Shown here one piece after another: positions 1 to 11,900 of a stretch of 64,000 bases of DNA. The first letter of the stretch is position 1, and the number at the start of each line of letters is the position of its first letter. The position numbers and the translations under genes are program-made. The notes under the pieces are model-generated. The model saw only the letters and a list, made by a program, of their open reading frames with translations, did not search any database and was not told where the DNA came from. This DNA is from Zymoseptoria tritici IPO323 (taxonomy: Eukaryota; Ascomycota; Dothideomycetes; Mycosphaerellales; Mycosphaerellaceae): contig NC_018207.1 of the NCBI RefSeq assembly GCF_000219625.1, forward strand, positions 310,001 to 374,000, in the 5' to 3' direction.

Positions 1-413
1 TTAGTCTTTGTTGGTTGGCGGTTGATCAGCAGGAATAGGAGGTCAGAGGCGCAATGGAACCTTGGAAGACGGTTTTCCCGGAGATATGCAGGGATCAACC
101 ACGCTGAGTCAGCCCCTTGATTTTGATGTGAACTTGGATTGCCGGTTTCATGCACTCGGTGGAGGTCACTCGACTTGAACATCAGCTTCATCGCTCCGAT
201 CTATGAGGTGACGTTGATGAATGACGGGAGCCATAAGTAGCACTTTCTATTTCGAGAATCGATGAACTCACAGGCACGGACGAGTTGGCAAGTGGCAGTG
301 TGAGGAAAGCATCGTCAAATCGTGAGGTAAGTACATTGAAGACTGCATGCTCGATATAGTGACGGAAGAAGACCAATGTGCAACAGATTCAAGCATAGAA
401 CCAGCAACAACGC
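1..413. other. 3' flank without a gene
   Basis: No coding stretch with fungal gene character was found here. Read-through of the last intron of the neighbouring enoyl-CoA hydratase gene would run to a stop at 268-270, so part of this stretch could serve as an alternative 3' end of that gene. Confidence 0.5.
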
Positions 414-1406
414 TCACATCTTCGACTCTCGGTTTTTGCGCTTGTCTGATCGAGGTGTCAGCAGGAATGAAAACCTCAGAGAGAACGCAATACTCACCCG
501 CCAACTCCTGCATCTTCGCCCCCATCCTCTTCTGCGGCTCGCCCGCAACAAACTTCTCCGAAAGCGCCTGCCACGCCTCAAACAGTCCCAGAATCCTCGC
601 ATCCCTCGTACTCTTATTCTGCAACCTCTTCATCTCCATCAACGAATTCCCATCCCTCTCCCTCAGCATCTCCTTGAGGTAAGCATGCACCTCGGCGTGA
701 AAGTTCTCCTTCGGGAAAATCTTATTCACCAGTCCCATTTCCTTCAACTCCTCCACCGGCGCCTTACCGCCGAACATCAACCAGTCATTCGCGCGGTGGA
801 CGCCCATGTGCTGCGCCCAGTTGACGGCGCTTCCGTTCTCGGGAATCAGACCCAGCTGGCTGAATGTCACTTGCAGCCATGTGCCCTCGGCGGCGTAGAA
901 GAGATCGCTCGAGCCTTGGAACCATGCGGCTCCTGCGCCGACTCCGTGGCCGTTCATGGCTAGCACGACGACTTTCTTGTGGTCGATGATGGATCGGACG
1001 AGTTCCATGCCCACGGCGAACCGCTCGGCCCAGAAGATCTTCTTCTCGCCTTCGTTCTTGAAGCTGGTGGGGGTTTTGGTGACGCCTGTGATGGGATGGT
1101 CAGTCATCGCAGTCCCGTCTCAAGCTACTGAATTCGTACTCGTGACATCTGCTCCTGCGGCGAAGAATCTACCTTCGCCGGTGAGGACAGTGAATGTGGT
1201 GTCGGGATGTCTATCCAGCTCGCGAAGTGCCGAAATGGTATCGGAGATCATGCTGCCGCCGAAGGAATTGAGCTGCTTCGGCCGGTTGAACTGGAATTGA
1301 GTCAGCTGATCGTTCGATGCCGAGTCTGCTACGAAGAACATGCCTTGATCGTGCCAATGCCATCCTGGACCGTGACGATGATATCGTCGTACTTTGAGAT
1401 GGACAT
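414..1406 (-). CDS. Peroxisomal enoyl-CoA hydratase/isomerase (ECI-like), 4 exons
   Basis: Crotonase-superfamily enzyme of fatty-acid beta-oxidation, probably a delta3,delta2-enoyl-CoA isomerase or related hydratase in the peroxisome. Exons on the minus strand are 1406-1344, 1290-1140, 1085-498 and 445-414, giving 277 residues in one frame. The N-terminal FNRPKQLNSF is the family's usual NRP-N motif. It is followed by the AAGADVTS substrate loop and the GHGVGAGA oxyanion-hole segment. Intron 1 (53 nt) starts with GC (AAG|GCATGT) and has a CTGAC branch point and CAG end. Introns 2 and 3 are GT-AG with CTGAC. The last exon adds only ten residues, ending in SKM, which fits the PTS1 peroxisomal signal ([SAC][KRH][LM]). 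The fold and targeting are well supported. The precise reaction (isomerase versus hydratase) is not settled by the sequence. Confidence 0.88.
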
Positions 1407-2771
1407 CTTGATGGTCGCTTCGAAGAATGAGCCTCCTTGCTGATATGGTACAGTATGTTTTCGGCTCTGCTTGAGGAAGTCTGTTTGGTGTTGATGTTCA
1501 ATGCAGTTTGACGTTCGTTGTTGTCGTTGTTCTTCACTGATCATGTTCAATGCAGCCGAACTAACCTCGGCCGTAGACCCTTGTGCTCTGAGGGTCAAGC
1601 CACACCATTGTGGCGCATGGTTCCTGGCAGTCTGCACGAGTCGACGACATGTCATCTGCACGAGTCGCCATGAACATGTCGTTCACTCCGCTCATAATCT
1701 TTGCAAGTCATTGGCATGCGCTTCACCTTGACGTCTCATGCTTACATCACCCACTCCTTGTGAAACGCAGTCGCATGTCGATTCGATCTCCAGTCGGCCG
1801 CGTCTTTGCAATTCAGATGGCCTGAGATCTCGCACAGTACCACATCTGATGGCATTGCGTGAAACTTGCGAGAACAGTGCAGATCTGGGTCACAGTCATC
1901 TGATTGCTCATGTCTGCATGCTCTATCGCGGGGAATACGCTTGGAAGATATTCATGGTGCAATTGACAGCACTCGAGTGCAGGAAGTCGTGCTCCAACCG
2001 ATCCAATGAAACTCCGCGTTCAATGCTGGAGTACCGACAGCTGCGATATCCACCAGCGTGCGCGCCACTGCTCTGATTTGAGCAAGCGAGAGCGCGAAGG
2101 AGCAGAGATGTCTATTTCGATGGGTGGGTCTTCTCTCGAGTCTACTGCAGAAACAGCAGATGCCTCTTCGCCCAAAAAATTAGCGATATCTCTCGAGGGC
2201 CGCTGCTTGTCGCAAGCTGACCAGATAGTCCGTGGATCCGATGACGCTCCACGAAAAACTCTCGCACAAGCCAGTTGGTCGGCCCATGGGACAGCAAGCG
2301 AGCCCTCGGTCCGATCCATTGATCGACTTTGCGAGCGTATGTTGTCTGGAATTGGGTCTTATCAAACCTGCTGCACGATGAGGGTCCTCAAGGCTGTAGT
2401 CTGAGGGAATAGCTCGGTAGTGAAGGCTCTATGAAAGGTTGGGATGGATTAACGGTCTCGCCACAATGATGCAGACAGTCCAGCGACAGGTCTTGCCGCA
2501 TCAGACTTTTGTCTCCACTCAGGATGGGAAGGAGCAACCTCGCTACTTGGGAGCCTTCGCTTAGATCTTGCTGCCACACCGTCTCGGCGGCGACCTGCTT
2601 AAGATTAGTGACAGATTCTCTTAGCCTACGTTTTGCATTCACTTCAGCATGCTCTTAAGGTAGTACCGACCTTACCGCCGGGTGTTCCGCCGGAAGTTTG
2701 TCTCAACCTCACTTCACTTCACTTCCTCGATCGAACAGACCCTGCTACACGCACCTGCGCCTTTCAAAACG
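1407..2771. other. Intergenic region between divergent genes
   Basis: Shared upstream region of the minus-strand enoyl-CoA hydratase/isomerase and the plus-strand secreted protein at 2772. Open frames here are short, lack homology I recognise and have no splice structure. I see no gene. The stretch just before 2772 is rich in CACTTCACTTC-like pyrimidine repeats, as often seen near fungal transcription starts. Confidence 0.5.
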
Positions 2772-3441
2772 ATGCTTTCCGCCACCAGCACATCACTCCT
2801 CGCTACCCGCGCAACACTACTCACCCTGATCGGACATGCATTCGCGCAGACAACTTCCTTCTCCGACAATGCTCGACTCTTCATCCAAAACATCGACCCA
2901 AACGCCGGCTGGGCAGCTTCAATACAAAACGCCTGCAACGGCTCCACAATCTACGTGATCTCATGCACCTCCGCGCCGATCAACAACGAATGCAGTCCTC
3001 GGGTACGCAACCTCCGCTCTCCAAGCCAAGCTCTCCAACATCAACTGACCTCCTCCCCTCCAGACCGCCACCATAACCGAAGGCACCGACTTTTACATCG
3101 CCACAACGCCAGCCATCTACTCCGAGACCTCCGCCACCATCACTCAATCCTGCGCGCTGGACAAGGCTGCTTTGTCGGCTTCTTGCGTGGCTGAGATCGC
3201 GGCGGGTGGGTACGGGAATGATATCAGATCTACGGTCAGTTACAATTTGACGGGTGGCGACTACTACCAGTATGATGTGAAGGTCACGAAGGGTGCGGAG
3301 CGGACGGCGGGTGGAGGTGCATGTGTCAAGGAAAGTGGTGCTTCGCAAAGGCATAGGAAGATCGAAGGAACGAGGAGTCGGGTGATGGTATGGGTGTGCA
3401 CGATGCTGGTCAGTGGCTTGGTGACGCTTTCGATGCCGTAA
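2772..3441 (+). CDS. Small secreted, probably GPI-anchored cell-surface protein
   Basis: Two exons (2772-3002, 3064-3441) encode 202 residues. The 61-nt intron has a GTACGC donor, an AACTGAC branch point and a CAG end, and the frames join exactly. The first 26 residues form a typical signal peptide ending in AFAQ. Cysteines are spread through the middle (NACNG, ISCTS, NECSP, QSCALD, ASCVAE). The C-terminus has a basic stretch (QRHRKIEGTRSR) followed by a hydrophobic tail ending VSGLVTLSMP with no charged residue after it. That is the layout of a GPI-attachment signal. I do not recognise a named domain; the cysteine pattern is not a clear CFEM. It is convergent with the PAN-domain gene at 3585. 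Confidence 0.72.
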
Positions 3442-3584
3442 CAGGACGAACGATTGATTGCGGGCGAGCATTTCAAAAGCCTCCTCAAACAGCGTAAGCC
3501 AGTATCGAAGGAAGCACGTGTCTCAACGCATGTCAGCTCCTCAGAGCGTCAGTCAACGGATGACATTGGTTTCTTTCTGTAGAG

Positions 3585-5983
3585 CTAGCCACCCAGACCC
3601 AGGTACACATCATCAATGCGGACCTCACCCACATAGTCCTCGTCAAAGCTCCCAAACGCGCAGGAAAACTCAAATTTGGCCACCTTGTTGGCACCCAAGA
3701 CGGCGGGGAATATGGCGTTATTCAGCCAATAGTTCTTCGACAAGTCCGCAGAGGTAAGCGTGTGGGTAGCACGTATCTCACCGCCAAAATAGACCTGGAG
3801 GGCGCAGCTTGATCCCGCTGGCGCCACCAGTGAACCCAAACGGTAGTAGTAGTTCAGAACGACGTCGTTGGCAGGTGTATAGCTGGTCGATTGCGAGAGT
3901 GACGCCGTTGACCCTACGCCGGTAGATCCAGCTCGAGATATGAGCGATCTGCTAAGTGTCAGCGGGATGTGTAATGGAGGCTTTCATGTACTCACGCGTC
4001 TCCGCTCCCACTTTCAGCCTTTCCTTGGTCATTGACGGACTTGGTCGACTGAGACATCCATTCGGATATGTTCGTGGGATCAGTGGCTGTGGTTTCGAAA
4101 TCCGGGTTCCTGATGCCGTTGCTGTCTCCCAATGTGGGCAGAGGAGCTGGTGTCGACGTAGTCGTACTTGAGGATAATGTAGCACTGCCTCCGTCGCACG
4201 GTGTGGCAGTGAAAGTCATGACCGTGCTGTCTGAATATCGTTGACTGTCGATCAGGAGCTTGTTTGAGTAGAATTGTAGCACGTTGCGTTCAGACGCAGT
4301 CCGATCGTGGCAATTCAGAACCTTGTTGGCATCGAGAGCACATGCCATGTCGATCAAGCCATTGCTGTTCTGCGCCTCAGCTGGAGTCATCTCATATACA
4401 TATCCTGGACGGCCAGCTTCGATAGACCAGGACCTCTGGTCTGCATCAATAAGGCGACTGCCATCCAGCTTGTATATGGTGGCATCAGAGTAGCTCGACA
4501 CAGGTGAGATCAAGGGGTCGTATGGGTCTAACCAGTATATGGCAAGGTAATTACCGTCGGCGGCCTGCAGTCTGAAGCCACCAGCGTCGCATCCTGCCGC
4601 TGCGGCTGAAGTGGTGGTTGTTGACGCAGCCGAAGTGGTCGAAGAGGGAGTGTTCACAGTAATAGAGGTAGTAGTAGCAACAGCAGCGACGGGCTGGAAG
4701 GTAACAAGAACATCAATAGCAGCAAACACTCCCATGGCGTTGCTGAGATATCCAGTCCCAACGTGCAGGAATGAGTCCTGAGGTGACTTGGAGAACTGGT
4801 CCGGATCGCCATAGCGACCATCGGGAAACGTGCACTTCAGTGAATTCGTGGCCGCCACTTGTAGGACAGAGCACACAGCTCGCCGCCCAGCATTGGTGGA
4901 ACCTGGACTGAAGCGCAGGTATGGGCCATACCAATCGGTGTCGACAGTCGCCGACTTCCCGGTACAGCACTGAAGGTGTGCCGGAAGACATCTCTACTCG
5001 CTGATCGGTCGAGCCTTCGTCAATGATTCTTCCGGGCATGTCATCACCGCTCCGCCGGATGGTGAATGGCGTGTTGGACGGGCATGGCGGTCCTGTAGTG
5101 GTGCTTGCTGCGACGGAGGTCGTTGATGCTGATGTTGCCGAAGACGATGTGGTCGGCTTGGAGGTTGTCAAGCTTGGAGATAGAGGCTGAGTGGTACCAG
5201 ATGTTGTACTTGACCGTGTAGTGGTGCTTGCTCTGGAGGTCGTGACACTCGTCCTGATCGAGCTTGTCGAACTCGTTGATCGTTCTGGGTATAGCTTGAG
5301 AAGTCGTAGTACTTGTCCGAGTCGCTGTCGTGCTGACACGAGATGTCATTGTAATTGTTCGAGCCGTTGTCATGCTGACACGGGTTGTCGTAGTACTACT
5401 CCTACCCGTTGTCGCGCTAGTCTTGCTCGTCGTTGTTGTGACCGCGGATGGGCGAGGGCAAGTCCTGTCGTAGAGGACGGCACGGGACGACTCGTTCGGT
5501 GTTGCGACGGTGGCCACTGGTGCCGAGTATAGACGGCAGTATCCGTAGCCGAATGCGTAGGCCTTGCATTGCGAGCTGCTCAGGCATTGAGTGGTGCATT
5601 GATTAACCGCTGTCGCGGCGAAGGTCTTGAGAATATTCTGATTCTTGTCACCCGCCTTCAGAACGCATATCTGGCAGGCTCTGTCGTAGAAGCGAGCTTG
5701 CGATGTAGGCTTAGCGTCAGCGATGGCAGAAACCGATGCCGAATAGGTACGGCAGTAGCCACCCGACAATGCATAAGCAGCACATTTCGAGTTGTTGAAA
5801 CAGATTGCTGTGCACTGCGAGAGAGAGCTGGCGGGGACGGTTTGGAGGACGTTTTGCTTTCTGTCAGCCGCTGCAAGGCCACAAGTTGGTGAGGTTGATT
5901 GAAGCTTCTCGAATTTCGAGCGGAGTCGCACCGCCGATGCCGCACAGAAGCAGGAGGACGGAGAAGGAACTAAGAAGCTGCAT
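3585..5983 (-). CDS. Secreted PAN/Apple-like, Ser/Thr-rich protein with broken frames
   Basis: Modular extracellular protein. It begins with a signal peptide (MQLLSSFSVLLLLCGIGG). Two PAN/Apple-like cysteine repeats follow (about 5460-5870), each with a QNxLxT...QCT..C...C.AYA..YGYCR core. Then come a long Ser/Thr-rich linker, a unique region with FRLQAADGNYLA and a C-terminal beta-sandwich-like domain ending in a VGEVRIDDVYLGLGG strand, as in CBM4_9-like folds. One intron is clear: 3949-3995 (GTGAGT, CTGAC, TAGCAG). Three further frame changes occur near 5900, 5300 and 4950. Each needs removal of one base (mod 3). Each could be spanned by a GT-AG intron of 61, 55 and 58 nt, but the donors (GTGCGA, GTGTCA, GTACCG) are poor. 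Otherwise these are frameshifts and the gene is decayed. With all three resolved, the product would be about 780 residues. The role is probably cell-surface or carbohydrate binding (inference). Confidence 0.6.
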
Positions 5984-7423
5984 TTTGAGAGCAAGCGAAG
6001 GGAGGAAGCGATAGGTAGTGAGACAACACTTGCTTGTGAGAGCGTTGTCGGGTCTTTTGTACATACCTGACGGCGACGCAGCAGCCCGCGTCTTTTGGAC
6101 TCATTATCCGTTGGCTGCTCGGGGTTCCCGTTGTCCTGCAAGCCACACGATAGATGTCCGGGCTTTGAGGCGTCGGCCGTACGCTGTCGTGGCCTGATGT
6201 ATTCTCGTGCTAGACCTGCTGACACGTGCGAAGCCCTGCATGAACATACGGCAGAGCAATGCATAAAGAAGTCGAAGCCTGAGACATCGGCGTTCCAGTA
6301 ATCACTGATTGATCGCGGAGCAATCATACCTTCTCGTCCGTGGTATGCGTCGCAACCTCGCAAGACTTTACCTTGTAAGCTTGTTAATTGGCGTGCAGAA
6401 GGTTGTTCTAGATCAGCTCATGAAGCTCATGTAGCTCTGTCGCACACGCTAAAGGCCATACTAGTCCGGTATAGGATGCCGCAGGACGAAGCTTCGGTCA
6501 ACAGCGCAGTAGGCCGGTGAGTTCCAGGAGGCTCTCGGGGTTCCCGCCTCTGCAGTGGTGGTGCCAGCGAGCCGCAGGTCGCTGGTCGCAAAAGAAGTTT
6601 CCACGCACCCGTGGTGCGAGGAGTCATGGTACAGCCACTCTTGCTCGGTCTTCCCCGATCATGCCACGACATTTGGGAGCGCTTAAGCTTGCTGCGAAGC
6701 TTAACAAGCCGCAGCACCAGAAAGTCAAATTGACCTAGGCGAACCGCTCGCTTCGCATTGGCCGTAGAGTCCCGTCGCACGCTCCTGTGCAGGCTTTGTT
6801 GTGCGAAGAGCTTGCCGTCGGGCTGCCCGGTCTCCTGATGTAAAGAGCGGACAGGATCAGTCGATGCTGGCATGGCGTGAGGACTAGAGGCTCTCTCTTT
6901 GCTTTGCAAGACCGATCATTGGTAGACGGTATGTGGCTTGTCCGGACCTTTCCGCTATTTTGCTGGTGGCGCGTTGAACCCGCCGTAACATAGTCGTCGG
7001 TGAGCACGAGCAGGTCGAAGGCTCTAGCACTCACCGACCAAGGGATTTCGCATGGCAAAGCAGTCAGGCAGGCGCCGGGTCCTGTCGCGACAGGTAAAGC
7101 AGCAGATGACACATGCGCCTTGTCCTCCCATGCGAACGTCGCTCGAAGATCATCGTGTGGACTCTATCGATGTAGTGATATGCTCGGTGAGATGTGGATG
7201 TGTCTGTTGTGAAGATACAGCACGAGCGATCGGCAGATCATCGCCTTGGTGACATCACCCAAAGCTGAGCTGTCTCTCCAACGTCACCTCGTCAATAAAG
7301 AGCTCACCGACATCCTGCCTGCTTGCCCGATGCAATTCCGAGTTCGAAGATATGCCGCTACATCGACGAGATAATTTGGTCTAGGTGGACTTGGATCGTA
7401 TCTCCGGACCCAAGTTGAAAGCA
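5984..7423. other. Intergenic promoter region of MFS gene
   Basis: Upstream of both the PAN-domain gene (minus) and the MFS gene (plus). No gene-like frame with introns or recognisable domain was found. Confidence 0.5.
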
Positions 7424-8996
7424 ATGAGCACACCCGACTTCCCGCGGCAGCATTTAACGACCCTGCCAACCATCATCAAATTCCTCCCAGATGATGCAGC
7501 CGATCCACGAAACTGGCCAGCATGGAGGAAATGGTCAGTTGTCGCCAGCATAACTCTGGTCGATCTCACGGTTTCGTTCGGAGCATCAGGCTACTCACCA
7601 GCCACTTCAAAGTTCACCAAAGACTTTGACGTGAGCCCTGAGATCGGCACGCTGGGACTGTCGCTCTATGTTCTCGGTCTGGCTCTTGGTCCCATGTCGC
7701 TCGCTCCATTGTCAGAGTACTATGGACGGACACCGTTGTATGTCATCCCATATGGCATATTCTTGCTATTCCTGGCGGGCACTGCTGCTGTGCAAAATGT
7801 CGGCGGGTTCCTGGTCTTGCGAATCCTCTCGGGCCTCTTTGCCAGCGTAACGATAGCAAACTTCGGAGGAACCATCGCAGACATGTGGCCGCGTGAGCAA
7901 GTCGGCCCAGCAATGTTTGCTTTTCTCTGGGCGGCAGTATGTGGAAGTCCCATGGGATATTTCTTGATGTCGTTTGTGGCGCAAGATCATGGCTGGAGAA
8001 CGGTGATGTGGGCGATCCTGGGCATTTGCGGAGGAATGTGGCTGCAGATGGTAGTTGTGCTGGTGCTATTTGGTAATGAGACGAGGCATTCTGTTCTGTT
8101 GAGAAGGAGGGCCCAGCGGATGAACGAGGAGGAGAACGTGGACACTTATACCGTGACTGAAGAGATGAGAGCGACCGGTGTCCGTCAGCTGTTCGCAACG
8201 ACGCTTTCTCGGCCCTTTCGATTCCTTGCAACAGAGTCGATCGTTGTGTTCGGCGCACTTTACAACGGCTTCTTGTACGGCTTGTCCTTTCTCTTCAATG
8301 GCGCTTTCAACCTCGTGTTCGGAGAGAAAGGCCATGGCTTTGATACGAGAGGTGTTGGACTCACCTTCCTGGGACTCATGATTGGCATCTCTTTGGGCCC
8401 TTTAGCGAACATCTGGCAGGAGCGGCATTACCAGCAGCAAATCCAGGAGCCTGCCGATTCTGATGATGAGCAGCTGGCCAACGCTCCAAAGGTCAAATAC
8501 AAGCCGGAAGCTCGCGTGCAGATTGGCAAACTTGCGGCAGTGCTGCTTCCCATCAGTCTTTTCTGGTTCGCATGGACTTCGCCACCGGAGTATGGTATCC
8601 ACTGGATCGTTCCTGTCCTTGCCACGGTCATGTTCGGCTTTTCCTTCTACACCTTGATCCTCATGACTTACTTGTACACCGAGGAGGCATACCTGGTGTA
8701 TTCTGCGAGCGCGCTGGCAGGTATCGGTCTTTCGAGAAACATCTTCGGCTGTGTTTTTCCTTTGTTCGGTACTCAGATGTGAGTTCATCATTGCCGGTGC
8801 AGATGATATGCGAGACTGACTTTGCGGTAGGTTCGAGGGTTTGGGGTACAATTGGGCGGGCACGATTCTTGCCATTGTTGCATGCCTTCTTGTGCCCATT
8901 CCGTTCATTCTGGAGAGATATGGGCCGTCGCTGCGGGAGAAGAGTCCATATGCTCGTCAGCATATGAAGGGTGATGAGGATGACGAAGAAACTTGA
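7424..8996 (+). CDS. MFS multidrug/polyamine-type exporter (DHA1 family)
   Basis: Twelve-helix major facilitator transporter in the plasma membrane, probably a proton antiporter for toxic or excess small molecules. Exons 7424-8778 and 8831-8996 give 506 residues. The 52-nt intron has GTGAGT, GACTGAC and GTAG. The N-terminus carries the PRNWPAWRKW motif typical of the fungal TPO/FLU1-like DHA1 group. It is followed by a GxLGLSLYVLG helix, the motif A-like LAPLSEYYGRTPLY and LRILSGLFASV in the N-terminal half. A central cytosolic loop contains charged helices (RRRAQRMNEEEN). The acidic C-terminal tail ends KGDEDDEET. I chose the ATG at 7424; an in-frame GTG lies 13 codons upstream. Substrate cannot be told from sequence. 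Confidence 0.9.
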
Positions 8997-11900
8997 TGCG
9001 TGGTGCGTCCTTCGTCTCCCTGACGCAGCGTTGCTTGAGTTCAGAGCGGGGAATGAAACGACATGAGCAGCGCAACATCTTGCTGCATGTGTTTGACGCC
9101 AGTGCATGTCCATAGAAATAGAAACCCGGTCGAGGCTCAGTGACCTGTTTCTGTAAGCAGTTCTTCTCGCTTTTGTCGTATCTGTGAGGTGAAAGAGCTG
9201 CACCATCTGCCATCGGCGTAAGCCTCCCTGCCACTCCCTCAGCGTCACCGTCCGTACATATCTCAGAACAACAGCTCGTTGCCCTGAGCACGTCCCGGTG
9301 GTTTTGTGATCCGTTGATTAAGAGCGGGACTGTCCGCCGCAGCAGTACAAAACATCTCAGGCAGCCTCAAACTCTTTCTTCCTTTCCTTTCTTCAGACAG
9401 GCAAATTGGCTGGGAGCCCCACGATACTGGACTTGACGTGTCTCTTCAATGAGCAGTCGACCTCCACCAGCATCGCAAACCTCCTGGCCATAGATCAATC
9501 AATGGCCTCGCCAGCCAACGCCTTGCCAGCGAATGCCTTAAAAGCCATAATCGCCATGGGTCAGGCACGTCGACCACCAGCTCCTCGAATCCTTTCATGG
9601 CAGCGCGGTGAGTGATCAAAGACCTACATTCCTTTTCATCAGTGTCGTCGCCTTTTGGCGGTGGCTTGGAGAAGACAGTTCGCCTTTGTCTGTCGTGTTG
9701 GGAACCAATACCCATGAATGTCTGCTCCACCGTTGACGCCGTGTTTGCTGTTTGTGCGTGTGGCAGAAGGTCACTTTAATTCCGCTGATGATGTATCCTC
9801 TCGAGCGGCGAGAGAAGCCATGGGGAGGTATTGAAGTGGTCGATATCGCAGTGGGCGCCCGTCTTCGCTTGCCTCGTTGCCTACTCTTCCGGGCGATCTG
9901 TGCGAGTGGCAGAAAGCGATGGTGCAGACAACACGTATGCCTGCTCTTCTGCTCGATGAATCACACTACCAGACATTGAGGCACGACCAATGCCCTCAAA
10001 GACAATAACGCATCACGCTGACGCCCGTGGACCTCGACACTCGAACGCCCAGCACGCCTTCATCTGTGTCACCGCACACCGCACCATACGCATCGAGCAC
10101 CAGTGGAACACCGCCTCTTCCATCTCCAACCAGCGCCAGCGGTCCACGATGTATGTTTGATCACATCTTACGAGAGGAACCAGAGACCAGAACAGCCACC
10201 AGGAATGGCGCAGAAGCTTTCTGAAAACAAGAAGAGCTGGAAATTGAGGCAGGCATACAAGCATACCACACCCGATGGAAGTCGAACGAGCAGACGGCGA
10301 GAGGACGCTTCGTCTCCGCACCGCATCTGTGGGAGTCGAGGATGGTGACACTGCAGCCGCAGCGACATGATCACCAACGAACACCACACTGCGGCGGATC
10401 ATGTGGTGAAAACGACATCGACGTGCCCATAGCGCGAAGTCTCACCTCGGCGGAGGCTCTGAGTACACCCGCCTGAGACACCAATACCCGGCAGTACGCC
10501 CTGGCCAGAGCCGCTGCTCTTGAGGGCTGTGTAGCCAAGGCGTCACCGTACTACGATCGCGGCGATGAGAATGGACAGATCCTCCCGATCGGCGATGGCT
10601 ATGGAACGAACGCGGTCCTCCGAGAAGGCAATGACGCTCCGGCTTGTTTGCTTTCCAGAGCTGTGCCATTCCGGACAAACATCGAGCCGGCATTCATTGC
10701 GATCATCGTCCGTGCCGGCGAAGGCCACCGAGAAGCTGGACATCAGCAAGAGTTGGACGACACTTCGGAAGCCGGAGGTGCGACAGACCGTGCTGGACCT
10801 CTGGCAGGCAAGGTAGCTCCGCAGGTCCAGCAGCAGCTATTGTCTCCCATCGAAGGGGCCATTTCGACCTTGTGGTCATCCCCGGACACAGTCGGTTCCT
10901 CGGACCTTGGGTCGTATCATGGCAATGTGACCGTAGTCAGGCGATAGGCGGATCTTCCACCGGCCGAAGCTTCATGGCAGCGGCACATTTTCTCTTCGAC
11001 CGATCCGGCGTGTCTACCAAGGAACGATAGTGATTCATGCCTACCCTTTCAAGGCCCCTTGACCGGCTCAACATCTCTGTCGCTGCCAACTGTGCAGTCC
11101 ATCAAGCAAACAACCTGGATATGTACGGCTTCCGGAAGCATTCGCTCCGCTTTGTGACCAAAAATCAGCAAGGACGAGACAGACAAACTAGAGAAAGCCT
11201 GCCTGGCTCACAAGCCTTTCTGATCCCGATAGTCGCTGCGTCTGCGAAGCTTCAGCGGCCGGCTATTCATTGCGGGACATCTCGCTGGAGCCGATCAAAC
11301 CCCAGCTGCTGTCGGACGTATCGGAAGGGTCTGGTCCTCGTCTCCAGCTTACAAGTGGTTGGGATGTATATTCTTCCGAGGGTCTTGATGGGCCCGGAGA
11401 TCATTAGGAATCGTGGTCTGACCATATATGTGACGATGAATGGAGAACCGTCGACGAAACTGTTGTTGAATCGATCCTTGAGAGATGCGTGGCCAGGACA
11501 TTATGTCGTTGAAAAGTCCCGGTCTGGCTCTTGTAGCAGTACCAATTCTCGGCCTGCACTATTCATGGAGTTGACTAGTCCGGATAAGCTCACGGAGTGT
11601 ACGATCAGCCATCGAAACATCGCTGGGATCCGATCACAGGACTGCAAGTAGCAGCGTGGAAAATCGTTTCGGCATCCCGATTCCGGCTCTGGAAATGATG
11701 GTGATTCTTCTTCGGCCATGATCAAGGAGATGGATGGTGGACGGGCTCGTAAGGTTTGCGATCGCCCATGGAACCGATTTGTCTTGCAAACCTTCTCTGC
11801 ACCCCCCCTCTGCTAAATCAATGGCTTGAGGTGGCACTACCATTGATCTATTTGTCCCTGCCATGGCAGATGTTGGCACCCTTGCTCCTGGACGTTGCGA

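Noticed and set aside
5866..5926. 61-nt intron (GTGCGA...TTGCAG) as the definite first intron of the PAN gene
   Set aside because: It would delete the first conserved cysteine of PAN repeat 1, which aligns perfectly with repeat 2 if the frame simply shifts; left as an alternative only.
7385..7423. GTG as upstream start of the MFS gene
   Set aside because: An ATG 13 codons downstream fits the family's N-terminus; fungi rarely use GTG starts.
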